Positions 1 to 8,766 of a stretch of DNA of 64,000 bases are shown here, piece after piece. The position numbers and the translations under genes are program-made. A model generated the notes under the pieces. The model saw only the letters and a list, made by a program, of their open reading frames with translations. It made no database searches and was not told the origin of the DNA. Source of the DNA: Rhodanobacteraceae bacterium (GTDB lineage Bacteria > Pseudomonadota > Gammaproteobacteria > Xanthomonadales > Rhodanobacteraceae); assembly GCA_021325475.1 (NCBI GenBank), contig JAJPHA010000021.1, forward strand, positions 1 to 64,000. The letters are read 5' to 3'. Position 1 is the stretch's first letter; the number at the start of each line of letters is the position of its first letter.

Positions 1-5
1 GGGAG

Positions 6-192
6 GCTCTGCTTTCAAGGTGTTTCTTGGTTACTTCTTTGCACCAGCAAAGAAGTAACCCGCTGTCCGCAGGACAGCGGAAGCTTTGCTCTGGCCAGCA
101 AAGAAGTGACCCGCTCGGCCAGCGGCCGAGCGGAAGCTCTGCTCTGGTCAGCAAGTAACCCGCGCGCCGGACGCGAGCGGAAATCCGCAGGA
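6..192. repeat. Tandem palindromic repeat array (family R1)
   Basis: A perfect 14-bp inverted repeat with a 4-nt loop (arms 29-42 and 47-60, right arm GCAAAGAAGTAACC) opens a degenerate tandem array with a period of about 51-53 bp; units begin near 47, 98 and 151. Each unit has its own inner hairpin: CCGCTGTCC/GGACAGCGG in unit 1, CCGCTCGGCC/GGCCGAGCGG in unit 2 and a decayed version in unit 3. Stem sequence changes between units but pairing is kept, which suggests selection on structure. Positions 6-86 recur without gaps at 60021-60101 with about five mismatches. I see no coding potential. Confidence 0.85.
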
Positions 193-275
193 TGCGCCTC
201 AAGAACAGAACAAGATCACTTCCGCGCCACCCTCACCCGCGCCTGCGGCGCTGCCTCCCCCGTCAGTGGGAGAGG

Positions 276-304
276 CGGCAGACTGAATTTCGGCGCCAAT
301 CAGG
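276..304 (+). repeat. Short dispersed repeat (family R3), copy 1
   Basis: This 29-bp segment recurs in reverse orientation at 59821-59849 with one mismatch, and a more diverged direct copy lies at 651-680. It is preceded by a GC-rich stem (GCCTC/GAGGC around 252-276). It has no coding potential that I can see. Confidence 0.75.
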
Positions 305-1056
305 TTGCGCATTGGTCGGGGCGCGGCTACTCCACGCATTGATCCACTGCGGGCAGCGAGCACACGAAGACTGTGCCCCTTGTTTGCGACGGACCGCTTC
401 GACCAGTACAATATGCTCGTCAAAGCCTCGATTCGGCATCTCACCGGGCAATTGGAGCCCGGATGATCTCTGCCGATCGGGGCTTTGTCGTTTCCCGGCG
501 CGCCGAGGGGCGGCGCGATCGCGTTCGGTGTGGCGGTATTCCGCGACAAATCGCCGCTCTTTTGTCGTACGTGTGCCCGCGGAGTACGATGGACGAACCC
601 GATGGGCGTCGAACGTCAGTGGGCGGTTTCCTTCTCCCGCTGGCGGGAGCGGCGGCAGGCCGAGTTCGGCGCCAATCCGGTGGACAAGAGACCAGGAGCA
701 TTGGCGTGAACGAACGCCTATCGCGCAAATTCACTGTCGTCCAAGGCGCACGAGCGGAACTGGAGCGCGAGGCGCTCCGTGCCGTGGTGTTTGGTCCACC
801 GGGTGCGGTGTGGTCGTACATCGACCGACTCAAGCCGCGCGGCAAGCTCCGTCCGGTCGACGAGTGCGCGCCGTGTCCCGCCGACAAGCGCGAGCCTCCT
901 CGGTGAGCTGCAGCTGACTCTCGGCGCAGGCGTCCGGCCCGGCGCTTTCGCGTCGGCGTGGGTTGCGGTCGCTCTCGATCGCGGCGGTCGCTGCGCCGTC
1001 TCTCCCGAGCGTCGGCGGCGATGCCCCCGATTGCCCGTGCGCCAAGCGCCCGCCGC
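305..1056. other. Gene-free stretch with one repeat copy
   Basis: No open frame here has a recognisable domain or start context. The only structure I can support is the second, diverged R3 copy at 651-680, preceded by the perfect hairpin CTCCCGC/GCGGGAG (633-648). Open frames on both strands look like GC-rich chance frames. Confidence 0.6.
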
Positions 1057-1086
1057 TTGACACCGAATTGTAAAAATCTGTTAACG
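1057..1086 (+). promoter_or_regulatory. Candidate promoter of the TonB-dependent receptor
   Basis: A perfect -35 hexamer TTGACA (1057-1062) lies in a locally AT-rich patch. The best -10 at 17-18 bp spacing is GTTAAC/TTAACG (1080-1086), which is weak. The receptor start codon is about 90 bp downstream. The -35 is clear; the -10 assignment is uncertain. Confidence 0.4.
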
Positions 1087-1174
1087 TCAGCGGCGGTTGT
1101 TCGGCGGGGGAACACGGCCGCGAGAGGGTTGCACCGGCCGCTATCGCCGACTTTCACAAGTACGGGAGACTGTC

Positions 1175-3778
1175 ATGAACGTCAAGAACTCGGCACGCGG
1201 GGTGCGCGTGGCGCGCACGGTGTTGGCGGCGGCGGTGCTGGTGGCGCTCGCGGCCAACGCGCAGGAAGCAGGTTCGGAAAAGGGCGAGGGCAAGAAGGAG
1301 GTCACGCAACTCGAGACGCTGGTCGTCACCGGCACGCACAAGGCGGGCTTGTCGCCGACCGAATCGATCTCGCCGATCGATGTGTACAGCGGCGCCCAGA
1401 TCCAGGATCAGGCGGCGGTGGACATGACCGATTCGCTGAGCAAGATCACGCCGTCGCTCAATACGCAGCGCTATCCGATCGCCGACGGCACCGCGTTCGT
1501 GCGGCCGTTTTCGTTGCGCGATCTGTCGCCCGATCAGACCCTGGTGCTGGTCGACGGCGTGCGCCGGCACCGCTCGGCGCTGGTGAACTTGCAGCTCGCG
1601 CCGCTCGGTACCGTGAACCAGGGCGCGCAGGCGGTGGATTTCTCGGCGTTCCCGGCCAATGCGATCCAGCGTGTCGAGGTGCTGCGCGACGGCGCCGCGG
1701 TGCTGTACGGTTCCGACGCGATCGCCGGCGTGGTCAACGTCATCTTGAAGGACAGCCGCGAAGGCGCCAACGTCAGCGCGCAGTGGGGCGAGTACAGCAA
1801 GGGCGACGGCGACCGCTTCCGCATCGACGCCGATGCCGGCTTCCCGATCGGCGCCACCGGTTTCGTGCACGTGAGCGCCGAACGCGACACCTCGGACATC
1901 ACCTCGCGCGGCGTGCCGCGTCCGGACGCGGCGGCGATCGCCGCCATCGTCGGCGCCGACAAGGTGCCGTACAACGGCTTCGGTCAGCGCTGGGGCGATC
2001 CGGACGTCCGCGCGAACAAGCTGTTCGTCAACGCCGGCATTCCGCTGAGCGACGACGTCAAGCTCTACGGCTTCGGCAGCTACATGGACAACCACACGCT
2101 GTCGGGCTTCTTCTACCGGCGTCCGGTGCTGCCGCCGCAGTACCAGATCAGCGGCCGCTCGACGCTGATCCACGACGCGAACGGCGATTTCCTGCCGGAT
2201 CCCGCGCCGCAGTCGCTGGTCAATTCCATCATCAACGCCGGACTCAATCCCGCCGACTATCTGACCGCCGATCCGACGAGCCCGAGCGGCTACGTGGAGC
2301 TCAATCCGATCTACAAGAATTTCCCCGGCGGCTACAGCCCGATGTTCGGCGCGAACATCTCCGATCACGAAATCGTCGGCGGCGTGCGCGGCGGCGAGTC
2401 CGGCAACTTCAAGTGGGACTTCCACGCGCGCAGCGGCAGCAACGAGATCGACTATCGGCTGGAGGGTTCGATCAACCCGAGCCTCGGTCGCCTGTCGCCG
2501 ACTTCGTTCCATCCCGGCAAGCTGACCCAGGACGAGCGCGAAGTCGGCGCGGATTTCGTGCAGACCTTCGGCAGCTCGCCGCTCACGCTCGCCTACGGCG
2601 CGCAATGGCGCGAGGAGACCTACAAGATCGGCATCGGCGATCCGGCGTCGATCGCCGTCGGCCCGACGGCGTCGGTGTTCGGCGTCGGCTCGGACGGTTT
2701 CCAGGGCTTCTTCCCGGCCGCGGCCGGCTCGTTCAGCCAGAAGAGCTATTCGGCCTATCTCGATGCGGAAACCTCGCTCACGGACAACTGGTCGGGCGCG
2801 CTGGCCGGCCGCTATGAGCACGCCGAGCGCTTCGGCTCGTCGTTCGTCTACAAGCTGTCGACCCGCTACGCGTTCTCGGATACCTTCGCGGTGCGCGGCA
2901 CCTACAACACCGGCTTCCGCACGCCGACGCCGGGCCAGGAATTCACGCTCAACGTCACCACCACGGCGGACGCCAGCGGCAACCTGATCCCGAGCGGCAC
3001 GTATCCGGTGAGCGATCCGGTGGCACAGGCGCTGGGGGCGCAGCCGCTGAAGACGGAGAAATCGCGGAACTTGAGCGTCGGCGCGGTGTGGGATCCGACC
3101 GACAACGTCACCACGACGCTCGACTACTACCAGATCCGCATCCGCGATCGCATCGGCCTGATCACCAAGACCGTCACCCAGGACGCGGTGAACAAGCTCG
3201 TCGCCGAGGGCTATCCGAACGCGGAGCTGCTGCTCAACAGCGACGCCAGCTACTTCGGCAACGCCTTCGACTCGCACGTGCGCGGCGTCGATTTCGTGAT
3301 CGATTCACGTCACGAAATCGGCGGCGGCGTGCTCAACGTCGACTTCCGCTACAACTACAACAAGCAGGACGTCGCCAAGGTCAAGCCCGGCACGATCAAC
3401 GCCGATCGCGTGTACGACCTGGAACACCAGGTGCCGAGAAATCGCGCGGTGCTGACGTTCGACTACGGCCGCGGCGCCTGGCACGGCCTGGCCCGGTTCA
3501 ACTACTACGGAAGCTGGAGCACCACCGGCGGCCTGTTCGGCAACGGCGACGCCTCGGATGCGACGAGTTACAGCAGCAAGACCCTGGTGGATCTGGAGGC
3601 GCGCTACAAGTTCAACGACTTCCTGTCGTTCGCGATCGGCGGCGACAACGTGTTCAACGTGCATCCGGACAAGGAGCAGAACCCGGTGTTGCAGTTCCTC
3701 GGCGTGCAATACGCGATCACCTCGCCGTTCGGCTTCAACGGCGCGTTCTGGTACGTGCGAGTGAACGCCAACTTCTGA
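1175..3778 (+). CDS. TonB-dependent outer-membrane receptor
   Basis: A predicted 867-residue outer-membrane beta-barrel that takes up a ligand using TonB/ExbB/ExbD energy; the substrate cannot be told from sequence. The start is the ATG preceded by GGGAGA, which places a signal peptide at residues 1-29 (ends ALAANA). A TonB-box-like LETLVVTGT lies near residue 47. The plug domain follows (about 65-190), with FSLRDLSPDQTLVLVDGVR and the GVVNVILKD segment typical of the family. The rest is barrel strands ending in the aromatic C-terminus VNANF expected for Bam-dependent insertion. It is monocistronic, with its own promoter candidate and a strong terminator. No uptake or siderophore genes are adjacent. 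Confidence 0.93.
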   Translation: MNVKNSARGVRVARTVLAAAVLVALAANAQEAGSEKGEGKKEVTQLETLVVTGTHKAGLSPTESISPIDVYSGAQIQDQAAVDMTDSLSKITPSLNTQRYPIADGTAFVRPFSLRDLSPDQTLVLVDGVRRHRSALVNLQLAPLGTVNQGAQAVDFSAFPANAIQRVEVLRDGAAVLYGSDAIAGVVNVILKDSREGANVSAQWGEYSKGDGDRFRIDADAGFPIGATGFVHVSAERDTSDITSRGVPRPDAAAIAAIVGADKVPYNGFGQRWGDPDVRANKLFVNAGIPLSDDVKLYGFGSYMDNHTLSGFFYRRPVLPPQYQISGRSTLIHDANGDFLPDPAPQSLVNSIINAGLNPADYLTADPTSPSGYVELNPIYKNFPGGYSPMFGANISDHEIVGGVRGGESGNFKWDFHARSGSNEIDYRLEGSINPSLGRLSPTSFHPGKLTQDEREVGADFVQTFGSSPLTLAYGAQWREETYKIGIGDPASIAVGPTASVFGVGSDGFQGFFPAAAGSFSQKSYSAYLDAETSLTDNWSGALAGRYEHAERFGSSFVYKLSTRYAFSDTFAVRGTYNTGFRTPTPGQEFTLNVTTTADASGNLIPSGTYPVSDPVAQALGAQPLKTEKSRNLSVGAVWDPTDNVTTTLDYYQIRIRDRIGLITKTVTQDAVNKLVAEGYPNAELLLNSDASYFGNAFDSHVRGVDFVIDSRHEIGGGVLNVDFRYNYNKQDVAKVKPGTINADRVYDLEHQVPRNRAVLTFDYGRGAWHGLARFNYYGSWSTTGGLFGNGDASDATSYSSKTLVDLEARYKFNDFLSFAIGGDNVFNVHPDKEQNPVLQFLGVQYAITSPFGFNGAFWYVRVNANF

Positions 3779-3812
3779 CGCCGTCGTCCTGCGGGACACG
3801 GCATCACCACAG

Positions 3813-3844
3813 CGCGGCGGGCCGGATGCCCGCCGCGTTTTTTT
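3813..3844 (+). terminator. Rho-independent terminator after the TonB receptor
   Basis: A perfect 10-bp GC-rich stem (CGCGGCGGGC 3813-3822 / GCCCGCCGCG 3828-3837) with a 5-nt loop is followed by seven T residues (3838-3844), 34 bp after the receptor stop codon. Confidence 0.93.
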
Positions 3845-3873
3845 CGGTGCCGCGGATCCTGCCGTGCAGGCGT

Positions 3874-5124
3874 TCAGGCGCGGCGCGCGGCGATCCGCGC
3901 CAGCGCCGCATGCACCGGCAGCAGCAGGGCGATCCAGAACCGATTGTCCTGCGGGAACGCCGGCAGCACCTTGACGAACAGGGCGAGGCCGGCGAGGCCG
4001 GCGACGAGCAGCGCCAGCCGCCGCGCGTGGCGTGTCGGGCGCCAGGCGGCGCGCGCGGCGCCGAGCCAGGTCGGCAGCAAGAGTATACAAAGCGGATCGA
4101 GCAGCAGCAGGTTCTCGTTGCGCCAGGCGGCGAGGTGATCGGTGAGCGCCCACAGCACGATCAGCAGCAGCCCGGCCAGGCCGCAGACGAGGGCGATGCC
4201 GGTGGCGAGCGCGGCGAAGACGACGCGCGCGAAGGTGCGGTCACGCCGCCGCGCGAGCCAGAGCAGCGCGAGCGCCAGGGTCACACCCGTGGCGAGCGCC
4301 TGCCAGAACCAGTCCGGCGGGAAATCGGGCGGCGCCGGCAGGCGGCCGGGAACGAGCAGCGTCTCGCGCGCCACCAGCGGCCGGGCGCGGCCGTCGGGTC
4401 CGGGCACGCTGACCTCGCGCAGATACTGCATGAACTGCATCGGCACGAAGCTCTCGTCCCACCAGGACAGACGCCGGTCGGCGTAGGGGCCGAGCCCGGC
4501 GTCGATGGCGAGCATCAGCAGCGGCTCGGGCCGCATCAGCCGGAGCGTGTCCATGCGGTAGCTGAAGCCGCGCGACGGCGCGACGGTCTGGGCGCGGATC
4601 GCGCCGTCGAGCGCCGCGTCGAGCGCGTCGCGCACGCGCGTGGCGCAGTTGTCGGTGAAATAGTCGTAGCGGTACTCGGCATGTTCCGGCTGCGCGTTCC
4701 ATTCGAGGAAGGCGGCGAGCCGGGCGCGCTGCGCCGGGGTGAGATCGAGATCCTGCTGGACGATCCAGCGGCCTTCGGCGCGGTACACCGGCAGTTCCTC
4801 GTCCGGATCGCCCGCGGCGACGCGGTAGCGCATCCGTCCGCGCGCGAAGTTGAGGTAGAAATTCTCCTGCGCGAAATCGAACATGCCGTAGTTGTACAGG
4901 CGTGCGGCACCGCTGGCGCGGTCGCGCACCAGGATGGCGTTGTGGCCGAACCGTTCCCACACCTCGGTGCCGGGACCGAAGGTGAGCAGGCTGATGTCGA
5001 GCGCCGCGCCGGGCGCCGGCGCGGCGGGCTGCGCCGCGACAAAAAGTGGAAAAAGCGCAAAAACCAACAATGCGCCAGGACGCCGCGCGCCCGCGCGCCC
5101 GCGCGCCTCAGGCGTCGCGCACAT
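3874..5124 (-). CDS. DUF4105 (Lnb N-terminal-like) membrane protein
   Basis: 416 residues. After a basic N-terminus comes a signal/anchor helix (about 17-33), then an extracytoplasmic DUF4105-type domain (about 42-260) with the family's GHNA (His61) and TDNCATR (Cys160) motifs, and several C-terminal membrane helices (about 265-410). The His-then-Asn-Cys order resembles circularly permuted papain-fold (NlpC/P60-like) hydrolases; that function is my inference and is not established. The start overlaps the 3' end of corC by 17 bp, so it is translated as the last gene of the ybeZ-ybeY-corC unit. Exact role unknown; envelope maintenance is plausible from context. Confidence 0.8.
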   Translation of the reverse strand: MCATPEARGRAGARRPGALLVFALFPLFVAAQPAAPAPGAALDISLLTFGPGTEVWERFGHNAILVRDRASGAARLYNYGMFDFAQENFYLNFARGRMRYRVAAGDPDEELPVYRAEGRWIVQQDLDLTPAQRARLAAFLEWNAQPEHAEYRYDYFTDNCATRVRDALDAALDGAIRAQTVAPSRGFSYRMDTLRLMRPEPLLMLAIDAGLGPYADRRLSWWDESFVPMQFMQYLREVSVPGPDGRARPLVARETLLVPGRLPAPPDFPPDWFWQALATGVTLALALLWLARRRDRTFARVVFAALATGIALVCGLAGLLLIVLWALTDHLAAWRNENLLLLDPLCILLLPTWLGAARAAWRPTRHARRLALLVAGLAGLALFVKVLPAFPQDNRFWIALLLPVHAALARIAARRA

Positions 5125-5962
5125 GCACGGCCAGTTGCAGCACCCGGCGCGCGTCGGCCTTGGTGATGCGGAACACGAAGCCGCCGAGGGCGATCTCCTC
5201 GCCCGGTTCGGGCAGGTGGCCGAATTCGGCCGTGACCATGCCGCCGATGGTGTCGAATTCGTCCTCCGGGAAGCGGCTGCCGAGGCGCTCGTTGAAATCG
5301 GCGATCGGGGTGAGCGCGTTGACCAGGAAGCCGCCGTCGGGCTGCGGCTGGATCAGCTTCTTGCGCGCCGGATCGTCCTCGTCGTGCTCGTCGTCGATCT
5401 CGCCGACGATCTCCTCGAGCACGTCCTCGATGGTGACGAGCCCGGCCACGCCGCCGTACTCGTCGACCACGATCGCCATGTGATTGCGCGACAGGCGAAA
5501 CTCCTTGAGCAGGATGTCCAGGCGCTTGGATTCGGGGATCAGCACCGGCGGCCGCAGCAGCGCGCGGATGTTGCACGGCGCCGCGGCGCCCTCGGCGAAG
5601 CACTTGAGCAGGTCCTTGGCGAGCAGGATGCCGATGATGCGGTCGGGATCGTCGTCGCTGTAGACCGGGAAGCGCGAATGGCCGGATTCGATCACCCGCC
5701 GGAGGATTTCCGTCAGCGGCGCGTCCGCCGGCAGGCACACCATCTGCCCGCGCGGCACCATGACATCGGCCACGGTGAGATCGGATACCTCGATGGCGCC
5801 TTCCACCATCGACAGGGTGTCGCCGGACAGCAGGCCCTTGGCCTGCGCGCCGCGCAGTTCCTCCAGCAGTTCCTCGATGTTGCGCGGCTCGCCGGAAACC
5901 AGTTGGCTGATGCGTTCGAGCCAGGATCGGTGGGGGTGGGGACTAGGGTGGTCCTCGTTCAT
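5108..5962 (-). CDS. corC: CorC/HlyC-family CBS-domain protein
   Basis: 284 residues from the ATG at 5962, which gives the family-like start MNEDHPSPHPHRSWLERI; an in-frame upstream extension lacks support. There are two CBS domains (about 65-190) and a C-terminal CorC/HlyC domain (about 205-284, with GGMVTAEFGHLPEPGE). It has no DUF21 membrane domain, so this is the soluble YbeX/CorC type linked to Mg/Co homeostasis and, in enterics, to ribosome metabolism through its ybeZ-ybeY operon. It follows ybeY after a gap of about 105 bp and overlaps the DUF4105 gene. Family is certain; the physiological role is inferred from orthologues. Confidence 0.93.
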   Translation of the reverse strand: MNEDHPSPHPHRSWLERISQLVSGEPRNIEELLEELRGAQAKGLLSGDTLSMVEGAIEVSDLTVADVMVPRGQMVCLPADAPLTEILRRVIESGHSRFPVYSDDDPDRIIGILLAKDLLKCFAEGAAAPCNIRALLRPPVLIPESKRLDILLKEFRLSRNHMAIVVDEYGGVAGLVTIEDVLEEIVGEIDDEHDEDDPARKKLIQPQPDGGFLVNALTPIADFNERLGSRFPEDEFDTIGGMVTAEFGHLPEPGEEIALGGFVFRITKADARRVLQLAVHVRDA

Positions 5963-6067
5963 TGCGTTGAAGCATGAGCCCGCTCGGGGGCGAGCGGCGT
6001 ATTCTAACCGATCCCGGCGTTTGCGCAGGAAAAGCGCCGGCAATCAACGAGTTGTCTTCCAGAGTCG

Positions 6068-6529
6068 TCAGCGATACGGATCGGGGATGCCGAGTCCGGC
6101 GAGGAGTTGCGTCTCCAGCGCCTCCATCCGTTGCGCCTGCCGGGCGGTCTGGTGGTCGTGGCCGAGCAGGTGCAGCACGCCGTGGATGGTCAGATGCGCG
6201 TAGTGGTGGGACAGCCGCTTGCCCTGGCGACGCGCCTCGCGGGCGATCACCGAGGGGCAAAGCACCAGATCGCCGAGCGGCGCCGCGGTCTCGCCCGGCA
6301 GTGGTTCGTAGGCGAAGGAGAGCACGTTGGTGGCGTAATCCTTGCCGCGGAACCGGCGGTTGAGCGCCCGCGCCTCGCGACCGCCGACGAGGGCGACGGT
6401 CACCGGCCGGATTCGACCGCTGCCGCGCAGCGCCGCGCGCACCCAGGTCTCGAACGAACGCGGCGCCGGCACACCCTTGCGGCCGACGCGGTTGACCACC
6501 AAGGCAAGTCGCCGTGTTCCCGAGTTCAT
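6068..6529 (-). CDS. ybeY: Endoribonuclease YbeY (rRNA maturation factor)
   Basis: 153 residues, full length for the family. The zinc-binding signature HGVLHLLGHDH is present near residues 116-126 and supplies the three metal-ligand histidines. YbeY acts in 16S rRNA 3'-end maturation and 70S quality control. The start codon overlaps the ybeZ stop by 4 bp (ATGA), indicating translational coupling. Confidence 0.96.
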   Translation of the reverse strand: MNSGTRRLALVVNRVGRKGVPAPRSFETWVRAALRGSGRIRPVTVALVGGREARALNRRFRGKDYATNVLSFAYEPLPGETAAPLGDLVLCPSVIAREARRQGKRLSHHYAHLTIHGVLHLLGHDHQTARQAQRMEALETQLLAGLGIPDPYR

Positions 6530-7542
6530 CCCTGCAGCGATCCGGCGCCGGATTCGCCGCCCTCCGTACCCGGCTTCTCCAAGTCCCGGCTCTCGTACGC
6601 CCGGACGATGCGCTGCACCAGCGGATGGCGCACGACATCGCGGGCGGTGAAGAAGGTGAAGCTCACGCCTTCGACCGCACGCAGCACCTCGATGGCGTCA
6701 CGCAGGCCGGACTTGACGTTGCGCGGCAGGTCGATCTGGGTGATGTCGCCGGTGACCACCGCCACCGAGCCGAAGCCGATGCGGGTCAGGAACATCTTCA
6801 TCTGCTCGATGGTGGTGTTCTGCGCCTCGTCGAGAATGACGAAGGCGTCGTTGAGCGTGCGCCCGCGCATGTAGGCGAGCGGCGCGATCTCGATGACGTT
6901 GCGCTCGATCAGCTTGGTAACGCGGTCGATGCCGAGCATCTCGTAGAGCGCGTCGTACAGCGGGCGCAGATAGGGATCGACCTTCTGCACCAGATCGCCA
7001 GGCAGGAAGCCGAGCTTCTCGCCGGCCTCGACCGCCGGGCGCACCAGCACCAGACGCTGCACGCGGCCTTCGTTGAGCGCATCGACCGCCATCGCCACGG
7101 CGAGGTAGGTCTTGCCGGTGCCGGCCGGGCCGATGCCGAAGTTGATGTCGTGGCGGGCGATCGCGTGCAGATAGCGCGCCTGATTCGGGCCGCGCCCGCG
7201 CACGGTGCCGCGCTTGACCTTGATCGCGATCTCGTGGGCGCCCTCGGCGGCGCGCTCCTCGAGCGCGTCGATGCCCGATTCGGACAGGCGCAGATTCACC
7301 TGCGCGCCGCTCAGCAGCTCGCTCGCGGTCGCCTCGTAGAGATCGCGCAGCACGCGCTCGGCGAGCTTCACCGCCGCGTCGGCGCCGGTGACCCGGAACA
7401 GGTTGCCGCGGCTGGCGATCTCGACGCCGAGGCGCAGTTCGATCTGGCGCAGATGCTCGTCGAACGGGCCGGAAAGATTCGCCAGGCGTTCGCCGTCGTT
7501 CGGGTCGAGCGCGAAGTCGCGGCGGACGATGGATTCGGTCAT
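6526..7542 (-). CDS. ybeZ: PhoH-like ATPase YbeZ
   Basis: 338 residues from the ATG at 7542 (start MTESIVRRDF); a 35-residue in-frame extension further upstream is Ala/Pro-rich and unlike the family. An N-terminal KH-like RNA-binding region is followed by the PhoH P-loop NTPase with Walker A GPAGTGKT and Walker B FVILDEAQN. It is the predicted RNA-helicase-like partner of YbeY. It heads the operon ybeZ-ybeY-corC-DUF4105 and diverges from the beta-helix gene at 7699, with 156 bp between the starts. Confidence 0.95.
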   Translation of the reverse strand: MTESIVRRDFALDPNDGERLANLSGPFDEHLRQIELRLGVEIASRGNLFRVTGADAAVKLAERVLRDLYEATASELLSGAQVNLRLSESGIDALEERAAEGAHEIAIKVKRGTVRGRGPNQARYLHAIARHDINFGIGPAGTGKTYLAVAMAVDALNEGRVQRLVLVRPAVEAGEKLGFLPGDLVQKVDPYLRPLYDALYEMLGIDRVTKLIERNVIEIAPLAYMRGRTLNDAFVILDEAQNTTIEQMKMFLTRIGFGSVAVVTGDITQIDLPRNVKSGLRDAIEVLRAVEGVSFTFFTARDVVRHPLVQRIVRAYESRDLEKPGTEGGESGAGSLQG

Positions 7543-7641
7543 GGGGTGAGCGTAGCGCGAGGTTCCGGCGATCGCCACTGGCGCAGCGGCGGCACCGGCC
7601 GACGTCGGACGAAACCCGCTGCCCCCGACGCGAGGGTGGGA

Positions 7642-7669
7642 TTGCATGGTGATCGTGTCACGCTAAAAT
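7642..7669 (+). promoter_or_regulatory. Candidate promoter of the secreted beta-helix gene
   Basis: A -10-like TAAAAT (7664-7669) follows TTGCAT (7642-7647) at 16 bp, 29 bp before the start codon. The -10 is convincing in this GC-rich context; the -35 is weak. Confidence 0.35.
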
Positions 7670-7698
7670 TTTTCCAGGCATTTCCGGGGGGCACGAAC

Positions 7699-8718
7699 AT
7701 GAACCGTCGGGTCCGCGCGTTTTTCACGAGTATCCCACTGCTGTGCGCCGTGCCGATCGCGCACGCGAACACCCTCACTGTCACCAGTTTCGCCGACAGC
7801 GGCGCCGGAACCCTGCGCGACGCGATCGCAAGCGCCAGCTCCGGCGACACCATCGTCTTTGCCAGCGACATGGCGATTGTGCTCGCAAGTGAATTGACTC
7901 TGAACAAGGACCTGACGATCGACGGCAGCGGTCGTTCGGTGGCGGTCGTTGGTGGCAATGGTGTGCGGGCGTTCTACGTCAATTCCGGGGTCGTGGCGCA
8001 GATCAAGCACCTGACGCTGCAGAATGGCAATGTCACCGCGGCCAACGGCTTTGGCGGCGCCATCTATAACGACGCCAACGGCACGCTCACCCTGACTGAT
8101 TGTACGTTGGCCTACAACGCCGCGTACCATGCCGGTGCCATTTTCAATATAGGCACGCTCAGCGTGGTCGGCAGCACGCTGTACGGCAACTCCGCGCAGA
8201 ACTCCGGCGGCGCCATCTACAACACGGCCGGTACGCTGACGGTCACCAATAGCACGTTCGCGAACAACAGCGCCTCCGCCGATGCCGGCGCCGTGTTGAA
8301 CGTGGGCGGTACCGCCACGTCGATCAACAGCACCTTCGCGGGCAACAGTGCCGCGAACGGCATGGATGTGTACGGCACCACCAGCATCACGTTGATCAAC
8401 ACCATCATCGCCGATGGCTGCGCCGGCACCATCGCCGACGGCGGCGGTAACCTCGATAGCAGCACGAGCTGCGGTTTCCCGGCGGCCAACAGCAATATCG
8501 ATCCGCGGCTGGGCCCATTGCAGGACAACGGCGGCCCGACTTGGACGATGGCGCCGCTGTTCGGCAGCCCGGTCGTCGATGCCATCGACTGCACCCAGGC
8601 GCCACCCACCGACCAGCGCGGCATCGCGCGGCCGCAGGGGGCCAAGTGCGACATCGGCGCGGTGGAGAGCGACCGCATCTTCGGCGACGGCTTCGGTCTG
8701 CCGCCCAGCCACCAGTGA
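7699..8718 (+). CDS. Secreted beta-helix protein, choice-of-anchor Q type
   Basis: 339 residues. A signal peptide (1-23, cleavage after AHA) is followed by the FADSGAGTLRDAIASA motif seen at the start of secreted right-handed beta-helix proteins. Repeating rungs follow (GGAIYN twice, plus STFANNSAS and STFAGNSAA) up to about residue 240. The end matches the choice-of-anchor Q pattern: SPVVDAIDC, then TDQRGIARPQGAKCDIGAVES. The last residues, DRIFGDGFGLPPSHQ, form a short tail that may be a sorting signal. No catalytic residues are evident; likely a surface or secreted protein of unknown ligand. Monocistronic, between divergent ybeZ and convergent miaB. Confidence 0.85.
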   Translation: MNRRVRAFFTSIPLLCAVPIAHANTLTVTSFADSGAGTLRDAIASASSGDTIVFASDMAIVLASELTLNKDLTIDGSGRSVAVVGGNGVRAFYVNSGVVAQIKHLTLQNGNVTAANGFGGAIYNDANGTLTLTDCTLAYNAAYHAGAIFNIGTLSVVGSTLYGNSAQNSGGAIYNTAGTLTVTNSTFANNSASADAGAVLNVGGTATSINSTFAGNSAANGMDVYGTTSITLINTIIADGCAGTIADGGGNLDSSTSCGFPAANSNIDPRLGPLQDNGGPTWTMAPLFGSPVVDAIDCTQAPPTDQRGIARPQGAKCDIGAVESDRIFGDGFGLPPSHQ

Positions 8719-8766
8719 GATCGGGAACCGGCCGGCTCGGCGCAAGGCCGGACCGGCGCAACGCCG

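Noticed and set aside
47-192. CRISPR-like look of the tandem units at the left edge
   Set aside because: Only three degenerate units, no separate spacers of constant length, and no cas genes nearby.
373-906. Possible gene of 177 codons in the left repeat region
   Set aside because: No domain, no ribosome site, and part of it is R3 repeat; other frames over the same DNA look equally open.
958-3277. Long frames overlapping the TonB receptor on both strands
   Set aside because: Arg/Ala-rich shadow translations with no domain; the receptor frame explains the DNA fully.
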